Assembly (NCBI GenBank): GCA_963605745.1
Contig: CAVCWT010000028.1
Location: 1 to 36,755, forward strand
DNA length: 36,755 nt
Origin: CAG-791 sp963605745
GTDB taxonomy: Bacteria > Bacillota > Clostridia > Lachnospirales > Lachnospiraceae
Direction of reading: 5' to 3'
The position numbers and the translations under genes were made by a program. This document shows, piece after piece, positions 6,365-13,146 of this stretch. The first letter of the stretch is position 1, and each line of letters starts with the position of its first letter. The notes under the pieces were generated by a model. The model was not told the DNA's origin. It was given only the letters and a program-made list of their open reading frames with translations, and made no database searches.

Positions 6365-8449
6365 ATGTGCGGAATCGCAGGAATTGTGAATATTGGAAAT
6401 CCAGGAAAGGCGATCGGAGCGGGGCTTTTGGATCAGCGGGAGAATATGCAGAGAATGCGGGATCGCATGCTGCACCGCGGACCGGACGGCGGCGGAACGT
6501 GGGTATCACCGGACGGACTCTGCACATTGGGACACCAAAGACTTTCCATTCTCGATCTGTCGGAGAGCGGAGCACAGCCGATGGTCTCCCACTCCGGCAG
6601 GACCGTCATGGTCTATAACGGGGAAATCTATAATCATGCTGCGGTGAAAAGGCAGTTGGAGCAGGATTTGCAGGCAAAGGGCAGTAGACTGGAGCTAAAG
6701 AGTACCTGCGATACAGAGATCCTGCAGGAGGCTATTGAGTTCTATGGCATGGAAAAGGCACTGAATCTGTGCAAGGGAATGTTCGCTATTGCCTGCTATG
6801 ACATAGGAAACCGGACCCTGACGCTGGCCCGTGACCGTGTCGGAGAAAAGCCCCTGTACTACGGCTGGCTTCATGACGTGGAGATGCAAAACATGATTAA
6901 CCTATCTGGTCAAAATGCGAAAAACACCTCGAAACAGCAGGAAAAACGAGGAGAGCAGAAAAAACAAGGGCAGCAGGGGCAATCCGACCTGTTCGTATTC
7001 TCTTCTGACCTTGGCAGCATCCGCAGCATTCGCGGATTTTCGAATTCGATCAACACAGACGTTTTGGATCTGTATCTGGAGCACGGTGTGATACCGGCTC
7101 CTTATACGATTTATCAGAACATCTGGAAGCTGGAGCCCGGGATGATCCTGACACTGCAGTTCCCGTTCGGCAAGGAGCAAAAACATCAAAAGACCTACTG
7201 GTCCATGACGGACATTGCCGTTCGCGGTCAGCAGAATCTCTTCCGGGGAACACGCAAGGAGGCGGCAGATGAACTGGAACACCTCCTTCGAAGCTCCATC
7301 CGGGATCAGATGGTAGCCGATGTGCCGCTCGGTGCATTCCTTTCTGCCGGCATTGATTCGAGCACCATTGTGTCCTTGATGCAGCAGGAAAATGGCGGCC
7401 GCAACGTTCGGACCTTCACCATTGGAATGGAAGATCCGGCCTATAATGAGGCGGCCTATGCCGCGCAGATTGCAGAGCACCTTGGCACAGAGCACACGCA
7501 GATGACCATCACAGAAGAGGATGCCAAGGCGGTGATCCCGCTCCTCCCCTCGATGTTCGCAGAGCCCTTTGCAGATTCTTCACAGATTCCAACCTATCTT
7601 GTCAGCAAGATGACGCGGGAGCATGTGACGGTGTCCCTCTCCGGCGATGCCGGCGACGAGCTGTTCTGCGGCTATTATGATTATCCCGGCACTGCCAGAA
7701 AATGGGGCAAAATAAAACGAATTCCCTACCATCTTCGCCGCGCAGCCGGAACAGCGCTGGAGCATAGTCCGCTTTCTGCCAGGGAAATGATTCGCATTAA
7801 GAGCCAGATTCTGAAGGCAAAGAGTCCGGAGGAGGTGTACCGGATTTCCTTTGAAACAGATCCTTTGCTGCACCGGATTTCACTGCATCACGGGGATCTT
7901 CCGTATGCTTATACAGAAACCGGCGAGGATGTGACAGGAGAGGTTTGCCATGACGTGATGCTGATGGATCTGCGAATGTATCATCCGGATGATATTCTGG
8001 TAAAGGTGGACCGAACGGCGATGGCTGTCTCCCTGGAGACAAGAGTTCCCTTCCTGGATAAGGATGTTATAGAATTTGCCTGGACGCTGCCTCTGGAATA
8101 TCTGCGGGAAAAAGATACCGGGAAACTGGTGCTGCGCGATGTCCTGTATCGCTATGTTCCAAAAGAGATCATGGATCGCCCGAAAAAGGGATTCTCGATT
8201 CCGATCAGAAAGTGGCTCCGTGAGGATCCGCAGCTGCGCAGCTGGGCGGAGGACCTTCTGGCCGAGGATAAACTGCGAAGGCAGGGACTTTTGGATCCCG
8301 AGGTGGTCCGCAGAATCTGGACAGAGTTCACAGAGCAGGGCGTCTGGAGAATCCAGATCTGGTACATCCTGATGCTGCAGGCATGGTATGAGGGAGAATA
8401 TGCAGAAAGTAACTGTTCACACGCCGGCCAGGACCCGCGGATTGGCTGA
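6365..8449 (+). CDS. asnB: Asparagine synthase (glutamine-hydrolysing)
   Basis: Makes asparagine from aspartate, glutamine and ATP in the cytoplasm. After removal of Met1 the class II amidotransferase nucleophile Cys2 (MCGIAGIVN) is exposed. RGPDGGG, NGEIYNH and CDTEIL complete the glutaminase domain. The synthetase domain has the pyrophosphate loop SAGIDSS at 327-333 and the block SLSGDAGDELFCGYYDY. At 694 residues it is longer than the usual 600-630. Much of the excess is a Lys/Gln/Gly-rich, probably disordered insert at about 177-211, near the domain junction. AGAGG precedes the ATG. Related AsnB-like enzymes can amidate other substrates, but nothing nearby suggests that. Confidence 0.92.
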   Translation: MCGIAGIVNIGNPGKAIGAGLLDQRENMQRMRDRMLHRGPDGGGTWVSPDGLCTLGHQRLSILDLSESGAQPMVSHSGRTVMVYNGEIYNHAAVKRQLEQDLQAKGSRLELKSTCDTEILQEAIEFYGMEKALNLCKGMFAIACYDIGNRTLTLARDRVGEKPLYYGWLHDVEMQNMINLSGQNAKNTSKQQEKRGEQKKQGQQGQSDLFVFSSDLGSIRSIRGFSNSINTDVLDLYLEHGVIPAPYTIYQNIWKLEPGMILTLQFPFGKEQKHQKTYWSMTDIAVRGQQNLFRGTRKEAADELEHLLRSSIRDQMVADVPLGAFLSAGIDSSTIVSLMQQENGGRNVRTFTIGMEDPAYNEAAYAAQIAEHLGTEHTQMTITEEDAKAVIPLLPSMFAEPFADSSQIPTYLVSKMTREHVTVSLSGDAGDELFCGYYDYPGTARKWGKIKRIPYHLRRAAGTALEHSPLSAREMIRIKSQILKAKSPEEVYRISFETDPLLHRISLHHGDLPYAYTETGEDVTGEVCHDVMLMDLRMYHPDDILVKVDRTAMAVSLETRVPFLDKDVIEFAWTLPLEYLREKDTGKLVLRDVLYRYVPKEIMDRPKKGFSIPIRKWLREDPQLRSWAEDLLAEDKLRRQGLLDPEVVRRIWTEFTEQGVWRIQIWYILMLQAWYEGEYAESNCSHAGQDPRIG

Positions 8450-8502
8450 TGTATGAACAGCAACCATGGAAAAACCTGTCAAGCAAAACACATGAAAAAA
8501 CC

Positions 8503-8531
8503 TTGACAGACAGCAGCGCGGATGATAAATT
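8503..8531 (+). promoter_or_regulatory. Sigma-A-type promoter of infC-rpmI-rplT
   Basis: A perfect -35 TTGACA (8503-8508), a 17-base spacer and TAAATT (8526-8531). The transcript would start near 8538, giving a leader of about 415 bases before infC. Confidence 0.8.
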
Positions 8532-8537
8532 GATTCA

Positions 8538-8954
8538 GTCTGAGTGATTCGGACAACAAGAAGCAGAGCGAGGCTCTCACCTGATCCGCCCGTGATACGG
8601 CGTGGACAGAGTTCATGAAGGAACACAAATCAAAGGAAGACACGTATTTATGGGCGCAGTGCTGCGATGTTCGTATGAGTGCGGCATATGGACCCGTGAT
8701 AGATCGGAATGAATCCGTTATGGAACAGTGATGGATCTGTTACAGAGTACTTCCTGATGAGAAACGGAATCTGTGAGACGAGTAAGGCGGCCGGGTGGTC
8801 GTGTTTTTGCAGGAGATCCGAAGGATTGTGTGTGTTATGAACTGACGGTGAGGACTCTGCCGTCAGTTTTTTTGTTCGTCCGGGGCGAGATTCTCCCAAG
8901 GAGAATGGGCGACCGGCCGGATAGCTACAGTTTTTCTCAGAGGAGGGAAAAGCA
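8538..8954 (+). promoter_or_regulatory. Long structured leader of the infC operon
   Basis: About 415 untranslated bases between the promoter and infC. It begins with a small stem AGAGC/GCTCT near 8564-8576 and ends with the terminator at 8840-8873. In Bacillota this operon is commonly controlled by a leader that binds ribosomal protein L20, or by other attenuation. The placement here fits such control. I could not match a specific leader family by eye, and no leader peptide with an obvious codon run was found. Confidence 0.5.
8840..8873 (+). terminator. Attenuator-like terminator in the infC leader
   Basis: AACTGACGG pairs with CCGTCAGTT around a TGAGGACTCTG loop, directly followed by seven T residues. 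It is inside the leader, 80 bases before infC, so it must be read through or prevented from forming for the operon to be expressed. That is the usual layout of an attenuator. Confidence 0.8.
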
Positions 8955-9500
8955 ATTAATAACAATAATTTTAACCGCAGACAGCAGCGTAAACCGGAGA
9001 CTCCGATCAATGAGCAGATCCGCGACAGAGAGATTCGCGTGATTGGTGCGGACGGAGAGCAGCTGGGAGTGATGCCTACAGAGGAGGCACTCAGAATGGC
9101 CCGCGATGCCGAGCTTGACCTGGTGCTGATCGCTGCAACGGCACAGCCGCCGGTATGCCGTATCATCGATTACGGCAAGTTTAAATACGAGAAGCTTCGG
9201 AAAGAAAAGGAAGCCAAAAAGAAACAGCACGTCGTTGAAATCAAGGAGATTCGGATGTCTCCGAACATCGACCAGAACGACCTGAACACCAAGATCGGTT
9301 CCGCACGCAAATTCCTTGAAAGAGGAGATCGCGTAAAGGTTACTTTGCGTTTCCGCGGACGTGAGATGGCGCACATGAATGACAGCATGCACATCCTGAC
9401 AGACTTTGCCAATGCACTGGTGGATGTTGCCGTTGTTGACAAGGCTCCAAAGGTAGAAGGAAGATCCATGTCTCTGTTCCTGGTGCAGAAAAAGGGCTGA
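8955..9500 (+). CDS. infC: Translation initiation factor IF-3 (AUU start)
   Basis: IF3 binds the 30S subunit and enforces correct start-codon and initiator-tRNA choice. The start is placed at ATT (8955), giving INNNNFNRRQQRKPETPINEQI.., because AGGAGGG ends seven bases upstream and the conserved N-terminal INEQIRDREIRVIG segment must be included. Starting at the GTG of 9039 would cut it off. The product is 181 residues. The N-domain is followed by the Lys-rich linker (KYEKLRKEKEAKKKQ), and the C-domain has KEIRMSPNIDQNDLNTK and FRGREM. A rare AUU start is a known feature of infC and allows IF3 to repress its own translation. rpmI and rplT follow. Confidence 0.93.
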   Translation: MNNNNFNRRQQRKPETPINEQIRDREIRVIGADGEQLGVMPTEEALRMARDAELDLVLIAATAQPPVCRIIDYGKFKYEKLRKEKEAKKKQHVVEIKEIRMSPNIDQNDLNTKIGSARKFLERGDRVKVTLRFRGREMAHMNDSMHILTDFANALVDVAVVDKAPKVEGRSMSLFLVQKKG

Positions 9501-9639
9501 GTTGTCCTTGCACAGACAGGTACCGAGTTGGATGATGATAGTTCAGGAATTTTATGAGGCTGCGGCAACGGGGCAGAGCAATCTGTACAGGAGCTGCAAA
9601 AGACCGGGAATTCATGAACTGTGATCAGGATAGAACAGG

Positions 9640-9653
9640 CCGGCATATGCCGG
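9640..9653 (+). other. Palindrome just upstream of the rpmI ribosome-binding site
   Basis: CCGGCATATGCCGG is a perfect 14-base palindrome flanked by TGATC (about 9622) and GATCA (about 9653). It ends roughly six bases before the GGAGG of rpmI. The 173-base gap between infC and rpmI holds no gene. A hairpin here could modulate rpmI-rplT translation, for example by L20, which is inference. Confidence 0.4.
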
Positions 9654-9673
9654 ATCAGAAGGAGGAACGTATT

Positions 9674-9871
9674 ATGCCCAGAATGAAAACGAACAGATCC
9701 GCTGCAAAGCGCTTCAAACTCAGCGGAAATGGTAAGCTGATTCGCAGCAAGGCTTATAAGAGCCACATCCTTACCAAGAAGACCACGAAGAGAAAGAGAA
9801 ACCTTCGTCAGCCTGCAGTTACGGATGCAACGAACGTAAAGAACATGAAGAAGATCATGCCTTACCTTTAA
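9674..9871 (+). CDS. rpmI: 50S ribosomal protein bL35
   Basis: A 65-residue, strongly basic large-subunit protein. MPRMKTNRSAAKRFKLSGNGKL and the C-terminal KKIMPYL are characteristic of bL35. The ATG at 9674 has AGGAGG about eight bases upstream. Longer in-frame readings back to 9554 lack a ribosome-binding site. It lies between infC and rplT in the standard order. Confidence 0.97.
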   Translation: MPRMKTNRSAAKRFKLSGNGKLIRSKAYKSHILTKKTTKRKRNLRQPAVTDATNVKNMKKIMPYL

Positions 9872-9910
9872 TTCAGGTGCATGACGGGAATTTGATGGAG
9901 GAAATCGAAA

Positions 9911-10264
9911 ATGGCAAGAATTAAAGGTGGCTTGAATGCCAAGAAGAAGCATAACAGAGTTCTGAAGCTCGCAAAGGGCTACAGAGAGGCTAGATCCAGT
10001 CATTACAGAGTAGCTAAGCAGTCCGTTATGCGTGCACAGAACTCTGCTTTTGAGGGCAGAAAGCTTCGCAAGAGAGATATGAGATCTCTCTGGATCGCAC
10101 GTATCAACGCAGCAGCTCGCATCAACGGTCTGTCTTACAGCCAGCTGATGCATGGACTGAAGGTTGCTGGTATTGACATCAACCGTAAGATGCTGGCAGA
10201 GATGGCTGTCAATGATGCAAACGGATTTGCAGCACTGGCAGAGGTTGCTAAGAAGAGCATCTAA
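9911..10264 (+). CDS. rplT: 50S ribosomal protein bL20
   Basis: A 117-residue assembly protein of the large subunit, close to the usual 117-119. The basic N-terminus MARIKGGLNAKKKHNRVLKL and the RRDMRSLWIARINAAARINGLSYS-type region (here KRDMRSLWIARINAAAR) are diagnostic. GGAGG precedes the start. Family members also bind their own operon mRNA, so it may repress through the leader or the hairpin at 9640. It is the last gene before a strong terminator. Confidence 0.97.
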   Translation: MARIKGGLNAKKKHNRVLKLAKGYREARSSHYRVAKQSVMRAQNSAFEGRKLRKRDMRSLWIARINAAARINGLSYSQLMHGLKVAGIDINRKMLAEMAVNDANGFAALAEVAKKSI

Positions 10265-10338
10265 TTCGGAGCGGAAGCCGTGATTGGAGATGATCAATCC
10301 GAAATCACGGTATCATACGATATTAATAGAGCTTTTTA

Positions 10339-10374
10339 ACAAGAGCAGGTCTGTTTGAGACCTGCTCTTGTTTT
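10339..10374 (+). terminator. Intrinsic terminator of infC-rpmI-rplT
   Basis: ACAAGAGCAGGTCT pairs perfectly with AGACCTGCTCTTGT around GTTTG and is followed by TTT. It is one of the strongest stems in the window and ends the ribosomal operon. Confidence 0.93.
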
Positions 10375-10486
10375 GCGTCCGGCTTGCATCTGATCTGCCT
10401 GCAGGAACCGGGAATCCCTTAGACAGATCGCGATGGAAACCCGCAAAGTACCATGTTTTAAGAGTTTTTTAATATTCTTTTTGAGC

Positions 10487-10525
10487 TTCATTCATTGCAT
10501 TTGTAAGCACTGACTTTAGAATGAA
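10487..10525 (+). promoter_or_regulatory. Putative promoter of the zinc-ribbon/DUF5685/J-protein cluster
   Basis: TTGCAT (10495-10500) and TAGAAT (10517-10522) are 16 bases apart. An inverted repeat TTCATTC (10487-10493) and GAATGAA (10519-10525) brackets the pair and overlaps the -10, so it may be an operator. The rest of the 10375-10565 gap is T-rich and shows no gene. Confidence 0.45.
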
Positions 10526-10565
10526 TGTATACGACAGTTGCGAGCATTAAAGAGAGGTTTACATT

Positions 10566-11042
10566 ATGCTGGAGCGTTTACGATACAAATTCATTCAGTT
10601 CATGCAGGGCCGATACGGCGTTGACAAATTCGGACAGTTCCTGTCTACCTTGGTTTTTGTGCTGATCATACTGGACCTGTTCCTGCATAATCAGCTTTTG
10701 TGGTGGCTGAGTCTCCTGCTCCTGGTCTATATGTATTTTCGAATGTTCTCCAAGAATATCTCAAGGCGATACAACGAGAACTGCAGATATCTGGAAATCA
10801 CGAGCAAGATCCGGAACGGGAATTTCGGCAGGATTCTGGGCAACTGCGGACGCTCGGTCAGTGCCTGGTTCCACAACATGGGCTACAAGATCCGGCATGC
10901 CAGCGAGGAGCGTAAACGCAATGAGGGCTTCCATATCTACAAGTGCCCGCAGTGCGGTCAGAAGATTCGAATTCCGAAGGGAAAGGGTAAGATTATCGTG
11001 CGCTGCCCGAAATGCAAAAAGGAGTTCCAGAAGAGGAGCTGA
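10566..11042 (+). CDS. Membrane protein with C-terminal zinc ribbon
   Basis: A 158-residue protein of unknown function. Two hydrophobic segments at about residues 22-58 (VFVLIILDLFLH.. and LLWWLSLLLLVYMYF) anchor it. A basic, helical middle region follows. The C-terminus has two CPxC knuckles, YKCPQCGQKIRIPKGKGKI and VRCPKCKKEF, typical of a zinc ribbon facing the cytoplasm. It starts at an ATG after AGAGG. Only three bases separate its stop from the DUF5685 gene, so the two are translated together. Similar proteins occur next to DUF5685 and J-domain genes in Lachnospiraceae. The role is not known. Confidence 0.8.
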   Translation: MLERLRYKFIQFMQGRYGVDKFGQFLSTLVFVLIILDLFLHNQLLWWLSLLLLVYMYFRMFSKNISRRYNENCRYLEITSKIRNGNFGRILGNCGRSVSAWFHNMGYKIRHASEERKRNEGFHIYKCPQCGQKIRIPKGKGKIIVRCPKCKKEFQKRS

Positions 11043-11045
11043 GGT

Positions 11046-11876
11046 ATGTTCGGATATGTGGTGATTAATGAGCAGGAGCTGAAGGTTCGCGAGGTGAGCC
11101 AGTATCGCTCTTATTACTGCGGATTCTGCCGCAGATTGAAAAGCAAATACGGTTTTCTGGGCCAGATGACCTTGAGCTATGACATGACGCTGCTGATCCT
11201 CCTCTTGACGGACCTGTACGATGCAAAGGATGAGGTCGGAGAGACCCGGTGTATCGCCCATCCCCTGGAAAAACATACGACCCGCATCAACGAATTCACA
11301 GACTATGCGGCGGATATGAATCTGATCCTGTCCTATTATTCCAGTTCAGATGACTGGAGAGATGAACACAAGCTGCATAAGCTCCTGCTGTCCAAGCTCT
11401 TGAAAAAGAAAAGCGATAAGGCCAGCATTGATTACGGCCATAAAGCTGCGGTGATTAAGGACCGGCTGGACCGGCTGCAGGAGGCGGAAGGCCAGAACGA
11501 AGAGAATATTGACCGGGTGGCCGGTTATTTTGGCGATATTATGGCGGAGCTGTTCGCCGTCCGGGAGGACGAGTGGGAGGAACCGCTCCGGCAGATGGGA
11601 TTCTATCTGGGTAAATTCATCTATATCATGGATGCCTATGACGATCTCGAAAAAGATGAGAAGAGCGGCAGCTACAATCCGCTCAAAACGACGGCGAGCC
11701 GACCGGATTATGATGATTACTGTTACCAGATCCTGACCATGATGATCTCGCGCAGCTGTGAGGCATTCGAGCTCCTGCCCTGTGTGGAACTCCTGCCGAT
11801 CATCCGCAATATCCTTTACTCAGGCGTGTGGAGTCGGTACAATCAAAAGCGCGGCGAAAAAGAACAAGCCGACTGA
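11046..11876 (+). CDS. DUF5685 family protein
   Basis: A 276-residue cytoplasmic protein whose function is not established. It begins MFGYVVINEQELKVREVSQY, then has YYCGFCRRLKSKYG (Cys pair near residues 25-28) and a further Cys in TRCIAHPLEK. These are a plausible metal site for the family. Most of the rest is predicted helical, with the acidic block IMDAYDDLEKDEKSGSYNP near residues 195-213, which recalls the Asp-rich motifs of all-helical isoprenoid-type enzymes. That resemblance is only a pattern. It is coupled to the zinc-ribbon gene upstream and followed by a J-domain gene. Confidence 0.75.
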   Translation: MFGYVVINEQELKVREVSQYRSYYCGFCRRLKSKYGFLGQMTLSYDMTLLILLLTDLYDAKDEVGETRCIAHPLEKHTTRINEFTDYAADMNLILSYYSSSDDWRDEHKLHKLLLSKLLKKKSDKASIDYGHKAAVIKDRLDRLQEAEGQNEENIDRVAGYFGDIMAELFAVREDEWEEPLRQMGFYLGKFIYIMDAYDDLEKDEKSGSYNPLKTTASRPDYDDYCYQILTMMISRSCEAFELLPCVELLPIIRNILYSGVWSRYNQKRGEKEQAD

Positions 11877-11984
11877 TGAACATGATGAAAAAACAGGAGG
11901 GTTCATGGATTTGTCACCTCGCAGGTGGCGGACGTGTGAACGGTTACACCTGAGAATGATACAGACAGAAAGGAGAGTCGACGA

Positions 11985-12773
11985 ATGTCGGACCCCTATC
12001 AGATTCTGGGTGTGTCGAGAGACGCATCCGATGATGAAATCAAAAAAGCATATCGCAAATTGTCCCGGCAATACCATCCGGATTCCAATATTGACAACCC
12101 CAATAAGGAGCAGGCAGAAGAGAAATTTAAGCAGGTTCAGGCAGCCTATAAACAGATTATCTACGAGCGGCAGCATCCCTATTCCGGCGCAGGTTCATCA
12201 GGAAGTTACGGTGGGAGCCGTGCGGGAGCGTCAGGCTCCAATGGTACCTACGGCGGGTACGGCAGCTCCTGGAACGGAGATTATGGGGATTTCTGGAATG
12301 AGTTTTTCGGCGGTAGCTCTTACGGCTACGGTGGTCAGCGCAGCTACCGGGATGCGAGACAGAATCAGGATGAGGATTCGATCCGCATGCAGGCAGCAGC
12401 CAACTATATTAACAGCAGGCATTACCAGGAAGCCCTGAATGTATTAAACAGCATCCCGAACCATACGGCGCAGTGGTACTACTACAGTGCCATTGCCAAC
12501 TCGGGGCTTGGAAACAACGTTCTGGCTCTGCAGCAGGCACAGACGGCTGTGCAGATGGAGCCGGGCAATCAGATTTATCAGAATCTCGTGACGAGACTTA
12601 ACTCCGGCAGCAGCTGGTATCAGGAGAGACAGTATACCTACGGCGGCGGGCCGGTAAGCCCTGCTAACTGGTGCCTGAAGCTGTGCCTTCTCAATGCAGC
12701 CTTGAATCTGTGCTGCGGCGGAGGAGGGCTGTGCTGCGGCAGCGGGTATCCGGGCTACTACCGAGGGTGCTGA
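11985..12773 (+). CDS. J-domain protein with Cys-rich tail
   Basis: A co-chaperone-like protein of 262 residues. The N-terminal J domain (about 1-65) has the essential HPD at 31-33, which stimulates the ATPase of DnaK-type Hsp70s. Residues about 68-115 are Gly/Ser/Tyr-rich like the DnaJ linker. Residues about 128-200 (AANYINSRHYQEALNVLNSI, then QQAQTAVQMEPGN) form TPR-like helix pairs. The last 35 residues are rich in Cys and Gly (LCCGGGGLCCGSGYPG). The zinc-finger and CTD parts of true DnaJ are absent. GAAAGGAG precedes the start. It is probably in one transcript with the two genes before it, 108 bases downstream of DUF5685. Confidence 0.88.
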   Translation: MSDPYQILGVSRDASDDEIKKAYRKLSRQYHPDSNIDNPNKEQAEEKFKQVQAAYKQIIYERQHPYSGAGSSGSYGGSRAGASGSNGTYGGYGSSWNGDYGDFWNEFFGGSSYGYGGQRSYRDARQNQDEDSIRMQAAANYINSRHYQEALNVLNSIPNHTAQWYYYSAIANSGLGNNVLALQQAQTAVQMEPGNQIYQNLVTRLNSGSSWYQERQYTYGGGPVSPANWCLKLCLLNAALNLCCGGGGLCCGSGYPGYYRGC

Positions 12774-12774
12774 A

Positions 12775-12953
12775 GCTACTATGCGAGTAAGCTCGCACAG
12801 TAGCCACCACATAAAAATCAGCTGCTACGTGTCTGCGACACTCCCGCAGCTGACGCATACATTCGTAATCCGGGCTATCGCCCTACTTACTCATGTATGC
12901 TAACCCGTCCAATGTCTGCGCGTCTGTGCGAACGAGCTCGCACAGATGCGCAG
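12775..12953. other. Block of four consecutive strong hairpins
   Basis: Four stems follow each other directly. H1 is 12775-12804 (GCTACT-A-TGCGAG with CTCGCA-C-AGTAGC). H2 is 12818-12853 (TCAGCTGC and GTGTC with GACAC and GCAGCTGA). H3 is 12855-12900 (GCATACAT, GTAA, GGGC with GCCC, TTAC, ATGTATGC and symmetric internal loops). H4 is 12916-12953 (CTGCGC and TCTGTGCGA with TCGCACAGA and GCGCAG). H1 and H4 share AGCTCGCACAG. No coding sequence is credible, and none of the stems ends in a T-run. It could be a structured RNA, a 3' mRNA element of the J-protein operon, or a set of palindromic repeats. Confidence 0.6.
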
Positions 12954-13062
12954 CCGCTGTCCGGGATTTTTACAATAACAGGTACAAAAGGTGGAACTGC
13001 GGCTCTTTTGGGGCCGCGGGACACTGTGCGTGCGCAAAAAGATACATTAGTGCAGCGTTATC

Positions 13063-13130
13063 TAGTACAGCGTTTGCAAAATAACTGGCCAGTTATTTAA
13101 AAATCGCTGTACCAGGGATCGCTGTACCAG
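13063..13130 (+). promoter_or_regulatory. Large dyad and repeats upstream of the ABC exporter operon
   Basis: AAATAACTGG/CCAGTTATTT (13079-13098) is a perfect 20-base palindrome. Outside it, TAGTACAGCG (13063-13072) is complementary to CGCTGTACCA, which occurs twice in ATCGCTGTACCAG at 13103-13115 and 13118-13130. A related TAGTGCAGCG lies at 13048. The second copy ends just before AAGGAGG of the exporter gene. This is a strong candidate operator region, such as for a MarR- or TetR-type drug sensor encoded elsewhere. It could also fold in the mRNA. Confidence 0.5.
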
Positions 13131-13146
13131 AATGAAGGAGGAATCT

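Noticed and set aside
12990..13015. T-box-like sequence AGGTGGAACTGCGG before a G+C-rich hairpin
   Set aside because: The bulge reads TGGAACT instead of TGGNACC, and the 3' strand of the antiterminator does not pair. There is no terminator T-run and the downstream gene is an exporter, not an amino-acid gene.
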